NCBI GenBank assembly: GCA_030248215.1
Contig: JASANG010001464.1
Location: 37,530 to 101,529 of the forward strand
Reading direction: 5' to 3'
DNA length: 64,000 nucleotides
Source: Enoplolaimus lenunculus
Lineage: Eukaryota; Nematoda; Enoplea; Enoplida; Thoracostomopsidae
A model generated the notes under the pieces. That model did no database searches and was not told where the DNA came from. It worked only from the letters and a program-made list of their open reading frames with translations. Shown here one piece after another: positions 23,501-35,500 of this stretch (position 1 is its first letter; each line of letters starts with the position of its first letter). A program made the translations under genes and the position numbers.

Positions 23501-26500
23501 CTCTCCAGGCAGCAAAATATCAATCCGAAAAATTGTCGAAATCTGTCAATCAAGTCGCACCAGAATTTTCAGTTGGTACGCCATGCTATGCTCAATACAT
23601 TGGACCTCGACAAGATCGAGAAGCTCGTTGGGTTCCGGCGATAGTGACAAAGGTTTTCGGATCGCGAACGGTCAACGTTATGGTGTTGCCCCGAGGTCCG
23701 ATTTGGCGAAGACACTTACATCAGCTACAACGGCGAGTCGCGTCAGAAGAGGACAACGAGCCGGGGCATGATCCTTCGTTAAATGTCTCAGCGGCGACCA
23801 GTAATCTACGTAGTCTCCCATCAAGTTCAGAGTACGGGCCGAATAATCCGCGACGATCAACGCGCGAAAGAAAGCCGGTGGATCGTTTGTGATATTGATC
23901 ACAAACTGGTCGGAAGGTGTTGTGAAGCCATGCTTCAAGTCCTACTATTCATGTGCTGTTTCACGGTATGAAGATAGCTAATATACAGACGACGAATCCT
24001 GTTATGTAAATAAATTACAGCACAAAAACATTTGCATCAGAATACAATATATGTTGCACATGAACAGCGGGCATGAAGCCATTTATCGTGGGTGTTATGG
24101 CATCAGAACTCTAGTATATATTAGCCTACTCTTGTCCTTTACGGGGCACTGTTGAGTGCATGTTACTTTTCTGGAATAAAACTTGCTCGGTATTCCTCCG
24201 CTCAGGTTCAACTGTGTTTTGTTTTGTTTATTTCTTGTGGTTGCTTTCGTACGCTTAAGAAACGCAACATTTTTAAAATTATGTTGGCAGAGTTTAAACA
24301 AATGATACTACCACAATGATCTATTAGAAAATTTAACACATATTTGAAATATGCATTAGAAGGCTAATGGCAAAATATCGAATGAGACTGTGAGTGTTCA
24401 ATATACAAGTCAAGGTTCTACAAAACCTACAAACCCAGATGTGGATCCAAAAGTTTGTGGCCGGGAGAAGTCGGATGGCAAACGTTATGAAACACATAAC
24501 ACAAACTCTTTTATTTGAATAACTTGTTTTGAAGCGGTTCTTTACTAAAGTATTTAAATGTCATGTTTTGAATGCAATCAATATGCAGGACTGAGTTTTG
24601 GGGCTATAGATGAGGGCTGTAACAGTTTATACGTATATTGGTGAGTTTAAGTTGAAACCGAAACTTCATAAATAAACATATTACCAAATCTAAGCTAAAG
24701 CCTAAGCGTTAAAATTTTTCTTAAGCTTAAGTTTAACTCCTGCTGAAAGTGGTTCGGCCATCATCTGTACATGGGTCAAAATCTGCGAAGCCCGATAAAT
24801 ATTTGTATTCTAGAATTGAACTGCCAGAAAAATAAAATATGTTTGGAACATTTGTTCCTAAATGCCCATTTTCATTATTTAATTTTAACAATAAGCAAAA
24901 ATTATCAAAATGACGACGTTTTCATTGTATACGGAAGCGGACACTGATTTTTACTGCAATCATTTAACGAGAATACCCTTGTTGACAAGATTAAAACAGC
25001 TCACGCTATACAACTCATATTGCAGAACTTACTCAATATTGTTAATTCTCCTCCAGAATCTGTGATACTTGTTCGGGTTTCAGTTGTTTTCGGTGGCCAA
25101 CTGACTGTTCTTTGTCGATTATGTCCAGATGCGATTTCTCGATCTGTACCATGGCGTTTGGAAACAAATTGAACCTGTCCGGTTTCAGAAATCAAACTGC
25201 TGTTATTGACGACGCTAAGTCTCTGTGTGCTTCTCCATCTTCTGGGCCGGCAAAACACTTTTGAAGGTTGTGTCCATGATGGAAGAATCTCATTAGTGAC
25301 TCTGTCAATACTTAGCAATGACAAAACAACTACTGGAAATACGCAAACTGTGTACATTTGGTAGATTGCGACTGTTGCAAGCGGTGACCAAAATGCGAGT
25401 ACGTTCGCAATGCCTGCGAACATAACAATAAATACTCGTGCCATTGTTAACAATTCACGGTCGGTTGCCTGAAACTATTACGTGTGTTTGAGATTTGACC
25501 AATCCTGTCAGACCCAACGTGATTTTTACGTTTAGAAAAACGTTTATACATTGATGCTTTTAGCATGCGCTGCAAGGGCGTTCCCACGGTGGGCATCGGG
25601 GGGCCGTGCACCCCAAATTCCGCTGTTGTAGTAAAAGAGACTCGGTTTATACGTAAACAAGCTTGAGTTGCAATTGTAGGAGCGCCCCAAAATTAGTCGT
25701 TGCCCTCCAAATATATTTTTTTGCAGACGCCCGTGATGTGCTGGAAGAAATTAAACAAGTACCACTGTATGGGCTGATTTTCTATTGTGTCGAAAACTGC
25801 AAGATTCGTATTAAAAATCGCCAGCTGAAACCATACTACTCTGTTTTAATGACTAATCGTTTAATACGTTTTAAGCTGAAGTGGACAAATTACTGTTAAC
25901 AGAGATGTAAAAGTAAATATTTTTTTACTCGGCTTACAGCAATCCTTTACCCACTGTGAGAAGTTCGTGATTTTGGCTACGCAGTAAACCCGGAATCACA
26001 CCTCTAATTTTGTTCTTTCCCGATGTACACTTATCGCTCTGATTTAGTAACACGGCCGGTAATGTTTACAATCCCTCCCCAGAACCTTTTATAACACCAA
26101 TTATACAAGTGAGACACAGGTTATGCAATCCAACTTGCAGCCTGATCCGAAATCCTTAAAGCCTATGCCTGAATCTATTTAGTCCAGCCACTGGCTTATC
26201 GATACCAATACTTTTTGCAATTTCTCAGAAAACTGTGCAATCCTAACCCCGTTAGAATTACACCCCAATTTTCCCCAAGTTTATAACCGTGCGCTCTAAC
26301 CCTGTTAGAGATACACCAAACTTCCGGCCAATCTAACCCCGTTAGATTTGGCCCAATCCGTGTAGAATAGTGAACCTAACCCCGTTAGATTTGCTAAACT
26401 ACGAGTTCCCCGGTTTTCCTTATAATCCCAAGTTTCCCAATTAGCACATAAAGCCAGTATCCAATACTGGGTAACCCTGCGGCCCGCGCAACACTAACAC

Positions 26501-29500
26501 TTCGTTTCGTACAAGCTTCCAAGCCAATACTGATTCCGGTCCCGGCTACCCTATTGCGTCTGGACCTAATTTGCATACAGACCGACACCCACAATTGGGT
26601 GTCCGCCGTTGCCACACTAGGTCCAGAGCCACCCATCCTGTACACTCCTATAACCACAATACACTACAACAACAACAACAATACTAAGCACCATATTGGT
26701 GCTGACATAGCATAGCTATGTCGTTTGTCGCAAAACCAGTCAACAACATATAACATTATATTCAATAGCCACACAGGGCCACGGTAAATTTCACATTGCG
26801 GAAACAGCCGCCATAACATCGTTTCTATCAATTTTTACGCCTTGTAGCAACGGCTTAGCTTAACTTAAGTTGTAAGAGAGACTAGGTGGAGCCAGGGACT
26901 CCCTTAAGGTGTGGTTTAAGGTTTGGACTTAAATTGTATTTAAGTTCTTAGTTTGGAATAGGTTTAAGAGTGGCAGAGACACCTACACCCACCTTTATTT
27001 TTCTTTTGTGTACAAAAAAAAACTTGTATACTTTTCCAGTGTATTGATCACCTAGTCGCTTAGCCTTAATTTATTACACTGAGTAATATATATTTAGGGA
27101 TTAGGACACCGATCCGCCGCGCGTCACATACCGTAGCCCTATTAATTTTAATTCCTTAGACTGCTATCTTATTGTACTGCAATTTATTACTTTGGTCTCG
27201 TCATATGATATTGCAATTAGAATCGGGCGTTTCATCTGACGAGAAAATCATATGAACACGATAGTGTTCATATATATGATTCGCGCATCTCAAGCGCGTA
27301 TTTTCAGTTTAGTTCGCGTGTTGGTGCTCAAGTAATATCAGACCGCTATCGTTTAAATTTTGTACATTTTTATCCTGGTGCGTAGGGAATATTTGTGCCA
27401 AAGGATTTGGCAAACCAGTGTGGTCTTCAATAGTTACGGTCAAAAACTCCTTACTGAAAGTGCACGAAATTTTTCATTTTGGTCCAACACTTTTTACACG
27501 TTAGCTATGTAATTATACGGTTATAACTTTCACCACATTATAGAGCTTACGGTTAGTTTCACCCCAACGGTTGGTTTCACCCCAACAGTCGGTTTTACCC
27601 CAACGGTTGGTTTTACCCTAACGGTTGCTTTTACCCTAACGGTTGGTTTCACCCCAACGGTTGGTTTCACCCCAACGGTTGGTTTCACCCCAACGGTTGG
27701 TTTTGCCAGAACGGTTTGTTTCACCCCAACGGTTGGTGTCACCCCAACGGTTGGTTTCACCCCAACGGTTGGTTTCACCCCAACGGTTGGTTTCACCCCA
27801 ACGGTTGGTTTCACTCCAACGGTTGGTTTTGCCCCAACGGTTGGTTTCACCCCAACGGTTGGTGTCACCCCAACGGTTGGTTTCACCCCAACGGTTGGTT
27901 TCACCCCAACGGTTGGTTTCACTCCAACGGTTGGTTTCACTCCAACGGTTGGTTTCACCGCAACGGTTGGTTTCACCCCAACGGTTGGTGTCACCCCTAC
28001 GGTTGGTTTCACCCCAACGGTTGGTTTCACCCCAACGGTTGGTTTCACCCCAGCGGTTGGTTTCACCCCAACGGTTGGTTTCACCCCAACGGTTGGTTTT
28101 ACCCCAACGGTTGGTTTTACCCCAACGGTTGGTTTTACCCTAACGGTTGGTTTCACCCCAACGGTTGGTTTCACCCCAACGGTTGGTTTCACCCCAACGG
28201 TTGGTTTCACCCCAACGGTTGGTTTCACCCCAACGGTTGGTTTCACCCCAACGGTTGGTTTCACCCCAACGGTTGGTTTCACCCCAACGGTTGGTTTCAC
28301 CCCAACGGTTGGTTTCACCCCAACGGTTGGTTTCACCCCAACGGTTGGTTTCACCCCAACGGTTGGATTCACCTCAGCGGTTGGTTTCCCCTCAACGGTT
28401 GGTTTCACCCCAACGATCGGTTTTACCCCAACGGTTGGTTTTACCCTAACGGTTGGTTTCACCCCAACGGTTGGTTTCACACCAACGGTTGGTTTTACCC
28501 TAACGGTTGGTTTCACCCCAACGGTCGGTTTCACCCCAACGGTTGGTTTTGCCCCAACGGTTGGTTTCACCTCAATGGTTGGTTTCACCCCAACAGTCGG
28601 TTTTACCGCAACAGTTGGTTTCACGCCAACGGTTGGTTTTACCCCAACGGTTGGTTTTACCCTAACGGTTGGTTTCACCCCAACGGTTGTTTCACCCCAA
28701 CGGTTGGTTTCACCCCAACGGTTGGTTTCACCCCAACGGTTGGTTTCACCCCAACGGTTGGTTTCACCCCAACGGTTGGTTTCACCCCAACGGTTGGTTT
28801 CACCCCAACGGTTGGATTCACCTCAGCGGTTGGTTTCACCCCAACGGTTGGTGTCACCCCAACGGTTGGTGTCACCCCAACGGTGCTTTCACCTCAGCGG
28901 TTGGTTTCACCCCAACGGTGCTTACACCCCAGCGGTTGGTTTCACCCCAACGGTGCTTTTACCCCAACGGTTGGTTTCACCCCAACGGTTGGGTTTACCC
29001 CAACGGTTGGTTTTACCCTAACGGTTGGTTTCACCCCAACGGTTGGTTTCACCCCAACGGTTGGTTTTGCCCCAACGGTTGGTTTCACCCCAACGGTTGG
29101 TTTCACCCCAACGGTTGGTTTCACCCCAACGGTTGGTTTCACCCCAACGGTTGGTTTCACCCCAACGGTTGGTTTCACCCCAACGGTTGGTTTCACCCCA
29201 ACGGTTGGATTCACCTCAGCGGCTGGTTTCCCCTCAACGGTTGGTTTCACCCCAACGATCGGTTTTACCCCAACGGTTGGTTTTACCCTAACGGTTGGTT
29301 TCACACCAACGGTTGGTTTCACCCCAACGGTTGGTTTCACCCCAACGGTTGGTTTTACCCTAACGGTTGGTTTCACCCCAACGGTCGGTTTCACCCCAAC
29401 GGTTGGTTTTGCCCCAACGCTTGGTTTTGCCCCAACGGTTGGTTTCACCTCAACGGTTGGTTTCACCCCAACAGTCGGTTTTACCGCAACGGTTGGTTTC

Positions 29501-32500
29501 ACGCAAACAGTTGGTTTCACCCAAACGGTTGGTTTCACCCCAACAGTCGGTTTCACCCCAACGGTTGGTTTCACTCCAACGGTTGGTTTCACCCCAACGG
29601 TTGGTTTCACCCCAACGGTTGGTTTCACCCCAACGGTCGGTTTCACCCCAACGGTCGGTTTCACCCCAACGGTCGGTTTCACCCCAACGGTCGGTTTCAC
29701 CCTAACGGTCGGTTTCACTCCAACGGTTGGTTTCACCCCACAGTTGGTTCCACTGCAACTGATAGTTTCACTCCAACGGTTGGTTTCACCCCACAATTGG
29801 TTCCACTGCAACTGATAGTTTCACCCCAGCGGTTAATTTTGCGCCGAGGTTAGTTTCACACAAACGGTTAGCTTCATCGCAACGGACGATGTCCCCCCCC
29901 TCTCCTCCCCCCAACTCTTGGTTTCATACAAATACTTTGATTAGGCGCTTGTTGCCATGACAATAGTTTCATTCAACCAAGCGATCTATTTAAACTCAGT
30001 ATTTAGTTTAATCAGTCCTCTCAGCAGCTTGGTAAAGCGGTTGAAGCTAGAAAAAATGCTCAGCACTTGAGCAGCAAGGGATATGTTTCATATTCCTATT
30101 AAAAGTATGGTAAACTAGATCAGCACATGCGCTTGATGTAACCTGGAAAAGTATTAAGAAACAATAGCGTCCAAAATCATGTTAACTATTAATTTTTCTG
30201 AAACATATTGCGGACAGCAAAATTTCTGTAATTTTCTTTTTGTAAGAAACAGATGCTTTCCTGGAATGCAAAGCGAAATAATTTCTGAAATGCAGACAGA
30301 TTTAGCTTGGAATCCATAAATGTATATTGAAGTTCTCTACAAGAACGCATTAAATTTACCTATGGCTTTCTATTACCATAGTAAATTGAATTTCATAAGA
30401 GCATTCTGTGGCGACATAATGGCTGTGTTAGTCCTGATGACCAATTTTGTTAGATACTTTCTTAAACAGACGTCACAAAACGAATCGCAATTGATGGTTT
30501 AAAAAAGCTCCACTTATAAGTGACTTTGAGTTTACTCGATTTTTGACCTTAGTGACAAATTCTATAAATGCGCATTTCCCACCCGAGTTATCTGTTTCAC
30601 TGCATAGTCACGACTATAGAAGCTCACAAATCGCACCGTATTCTGGTAACATCGATTAATGTGGCAAAATCAAAGAGCGGTATACCTCAGCCATGTCTCT
30701 GCGACCCTAAGAAATTTCTGAAAGTTCCCAACAAATCCTGTCAAAAAGTTTAAAGTTAGAAATAGATTTGCTGTCCGCAAGATGTTTCAGAAAAATTAAT
30801 AGTTAACATGATTTTGGACGCTATTGTTTCTTAATACTTTTCCAGGTTACATCAAGCGCATGTGCTGATCTAGTTTACCATACTTTTAATAGGAATATGA
30901 AACATATCCCTTGCTGCTCAAGTGCTGAGCATTTTTTCTAGTACAAGTATTAAAATAGCGGATGTGAGGTCAAAACTGAATATCACGATATTTGCTTACA
31001 AACCACTGCTCTCAAATAAACTATGCGTACAAGTACGTTCATATCATATGACATTGTAAAACATTTGTGTGAATGTTATATGATACTCTAAAATTACCGT
31101 TGGTATCATATGGTACACCACTAGACTGCCTGGCAGTGTCATATGATGTGCCCTGGAACAGAAGAAGAGAGTCACATCGAATTCTAAAATTCTGTTAAGA
31201 GTATCATATGATATTTGACAAAATCAAGCTTTTAAAAACCGATGGCTTCAGTAACAGAAAGTCAAGCTACTGAACCACACAGCACATTCGCTAGCATACT
31301 ACTCTCACTATTCAAGTACTTATAACGCGAAGAAATATATTTCTTTTGAAAAATATGGTGACACATGCCCAATATCGGAACTGTGGGATGCACTCCGGTG
31401 TACCCTTTAATACATTGGGAGCCAAACCAAGTTTTTATACTAAAGTTTTATTACAGCGCTCAAATAGCGTCCAGCTTCTCGCTCGAGTCCCTCGCGAGTT
31501 TTTTCTGCTATTATATCTAATGTCCCTCTGAGAAATTTCGGGATCCGCTATTAATTATATTGATTATATAAGTTGCACCGTAGTGTGCGAACATTAATAT
31601 ATTACTGTATTAAGCACAGCACAGTTGAAAAACTAATCGTCCGTGCGATTTCGACACTATTTCAGATCAGTCAGATAGCGACAAAAGCAAGGATAACAGC
31701 TGTCACAGCGACGATGAAACGGACGATTTGCTGGAACGTTATAACCCTGACGCTCATATGTATGTAAGAAAATTGTTTTGAATTTTTCCGAAAATTGTGT
31801 TTACACGTGTGCAATAAACAACTGAAGCCCAGTTTCAAGCTTTTTGTTTCGTTGTGAGTTGACATTCAAGCACTATACGTACAGCATGAGAAGCTCTTCG
31901 CGTAAACTTTTATTGCATGAAATGTTTACAATAGCCAAAATATCTTATCATGAAGTTATAGCGTTTTCAAAATTTCAGTGTTGATCAGAAACAATTAATT
32001 GTTGTAAAGTTTAATTATAACAACAAATGTTAGGTAAGTGTCAATAACTCTATTGGTGCACAGAAATACAACTTATAACTAATTTTGTTTTCAGCAAACC
32101 TATGACACTTCTGTACAGCATAGTTTAGTTGTGAGTCCCTATTCTAAAAACAATGCTACGATTCAATCTGCAATTTTCATAAAGGAATGTGGTGATGGTC
32201 AAACTGCTGACAACACTAATCTTAACCAAACCGAAATTGACACAAAACAATTTGCTTCTCACCAATAACGGTCAATTATGTGCGATTACGTCCAATATTA
32301 TGTCCTTGACCGGATTTGGTGCCGAGTTGTCTGGATATGGGGTGGCAGTTAATGGTATGTAAGGTCAACGGTGCAAATTACCGCGTAGTGCACAACGATA
32401 TTGGTGGAGTCGATATTAAGTTCATGCAACAGAATTTTGCATTTGTTATACGTTCAGTTTTAATAATGTTGATAGGTTTGGCGTCGTTGTTTTGTAATGA

Positions 32501-35500
32501 ATCATGTTTGTGTTGTTCTGTTTTTATATAATAGGGAAAGATTTTAATAATTTTAAAACTACTACTTTAGTGTTCCTAGAAATTTAGTATATTTTCAATC
32601 AGTACCAGTCAGACAGTGAATGGCTGCTACCGTAAACGGTAATAGAAATTCCGTTACACCCCGGTATCACGTAGTGAGTATTTATTGCTAATTTTCGTAT
32701 GCTTGCGTAACATAACATACGATCACTAAATGTAAATTTTTGATAAACGGCAGTAAGCTGTATTAATTGGTGATGTTGTTGGTTACATTTATGTTAAAAA
32801 TTTCACGGAAACCAGTAATAAACCAGCTATTACATTCTTTTAATGTATAAAGTATATTATACCAACAAAATTGTCGAGAATGAGTGTCGTGCACTTCGTG
32901 TTGTCAGTAAATGTCAGTGGTGTTTACAATGTGAGGCTAGAAGTAGCAGTTTTAGCTGTTAACAAAACTGTGTGTATGCGTAAATTCTGAGATTATACTA
33001 CAGAATTTAAAGTCGATTACGGTCCCACGTGTCTAAAAACTTAAAAAATAATACCTTAACCGTTGGAGATACGATAAAATGCTTCTTGTATAGTACTTTT
33101 AGGGTTCTAAAGCCGTCTAGATGATTAAAACAGGATATTTTAAAGGTATAGGCATAGTTTGAGAAACTTTGGTAAATCTTAAACTACGTGGGAATGTATG
33201 TGTAAGAGCTTAACGAGTGTTACTAGAGCCATAAAGTTTGCTACCTAAGGGTAACTTTAGGCCCTGAATTCATATATGGGGTTGGCTTTGATCTAGGGTA
33301 ATGGGGTAATGGAAGTCTTGGGCTGGAGCAAAGGGGTCTTTAGGGTACACAAAACATAAAAAATTAATATCTTGCAAAACAGTAGAGATACGATAAAAAT
33401 AGTAATTTTAGGATTCTAAAGCCATCTAGAGGGTCAAAACAGGATATTTTTAAGGCCAGGGTACACTTTGAGAAACTCTGGAAAATTTTAAACTATGGGA
33501 AATGTTGGTGTTAAAGCTTAACGAATTAACTAAAGCTATGAAATTTGGTGCATGGGGGTAACTTTAGGCTCTGAATTCAAATGTGCGGTTGATTTTGACC
33601 TGGGGTAAAGAAGTAATGGGCAAAAAACTTAGGTCACGGTGTTTTATATGATTTGTGCATTAAAACCACTAACGTTACATTGTTCAGTGGATATTTTTAA
33701 TCCGATTAGCGTTTATTTAAAATAGGACGATATTTCAAAGCATAAATCAATCAATGTTGAATCACAAGCATTTGCTTTCGCCAATAATGTCAATGATGGC
33801 TGCAGAAACTGCCTATATTTTTCGCTCAATTCAATAAATTTGTTCATGAATCTTCATTAAGTCTTATAAAGTAGGAGCTTCCAAGTCCGCAAACATCATG
33901 TTTTTGTTTCTCCCTTTCGTATTCGTCGTTTAAAAACTGTTGTTGCCCCTCAAGTATTTTGTATTTTATGTAATATAGTTTGCAGCGATAGCTTCGTTTC
34001 AAAACACAGAAAACAATGTCAGTTGCCCTGTTGAGTACAAACTGTCCATAAATTTGTAAAACATGTCAAGAAACTTATCCTTATAAGCCATTCGTAAAAA
34101 CAGTGTTGAATATTTGAATATTTCTATGCTATCGATGGCAAACATATACCCTCAATTCTGGTGACATACACTGAAAAAACACTCGGACACGAGTTCCACA
34201 TTGTTAAGTTGCTGATTAATTAATAAGTGTGCTTCATGTATTTTATCGTACTGAACCCCAAACCACGAAATTTCCCCCCGACGGTGATCCATCATGAAGT
34301 ATTCGACAGTATGTGGTATAGTCATTGAAGAAGTGTGACTTTTGACCTTGATAGTATTGTTGCGCGCTGTAATAAGGTATTCTGTTAACTACGAATTTGC
34401 CAACATAAAAATTGGAAAACGGTGATCATCCTGTGAAAAATAACATTTGCTTTCCATCTGGAACACTAAACAGACGTTTATGCTCACTGTGGCCATTTAA
34501 TTCTTGAGACATGGTATGTTCTTGAGACATTTCTTGTGGTTGCATTAGCTGGAACGCCAGCCTTTTAATAACTTGATTGAACCGAAATGCGTCTTATCGT
34601 CTTTGTATTCTTAGAACCGCTGCCGATGTAAAATAACAAACTCAATCGACAAAGTGGGATCTTAAACTACTGTCTTCGTACATACACGTTCCTGGTCTGT
34701 GAGCTTTACGTGATCTTTTAGATAATGAGCTAGTATTTGAGCTCTATATCGAAGATGCCTGGATAACACATCCACAATATCGTGGATACTGGTAGTCTAT
34801 GGTGTATTAATTATCTGAACTGTGTTTGACGACTGCGCTGTTGCGTCTTGCTTACCATGACTTTACTTTAAGTTTTCAAACAGACTTTCTTCAACTAGCG
34901 TGTATTTTTGGGTTCATTCATAATTATCAAACTATTGTCGTAAAATATTTTTACCATGTTTATAACTTTGGGCATAAGCATTTATCCAATCCTTCTTAAT
35001 ATGAATTTTTTAGCACGTGTTGACCCCAATACGCTTATTTTACAAGCTTCTTTTCCTAAAACCGTTTGTTGTGATTGTTTAACTTAATATTTCCACTTTC
35101 TAGGTTTTGGCAAATTTCAGAAATTTTCCGTACAAGCGAAACTGGTGGTTTGACAAGAATACTCTTAACATACTCTTGTTTCTCTAATTCAATATAATGA
35201 AAAGTATTTAGGTGTTCTTTTATATCAGTACTCATATCAACATAGGTACATGAGACATAATTCAGATATATACATACGTTTGATTATATTGTAACAGGTC
35301 CTCGGATAATATAAATTCTTTTGGAGCAGTCGGTTTCAATACTGGAAACATTCTTCATTCTAACGCTTTTATCATACTTTGATCTCTCCTGTTCTCAAAA
35401 AGAAAATAATCAGTATTTCTTTCAATGCACGGTCCTATTTTGTGCAAAAAGAGATTTTGCATGATAAAATAACTGAAACTAAACGATGCCTCATTTTTGT

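Larger units (their letters stand above)
18929..24269 (+). mobile_element. Full-length Ty3/gypsy LTR retrotransposon
   Basis: A 5341-bp element with 352-bp LTRs at both ends that read identical to each other by eye, TG..CA termini and a 5-bp TTTTT duplication on both flanks (18924-18928, 24270-24274). Order is LTR, leader, gag with two zinc knuckles, protease, RT, RNase H, integrase, LTR, the Ty3/gypsy order. It lies antisense inside an intron of the CHT-like gene. Two small deletions break pol even though the LTRs look unmutated. Confidence 0.95.

Noticed and set aside
27530-29853. Frames of 289-699 residues with GWFHPN, VSPQRL, GFTPTV or VGVKPT repeats
   Set aside because: By-products of an 18-bp tandem repeat, open on both strands at once; no signal peptide or conserved flanks.
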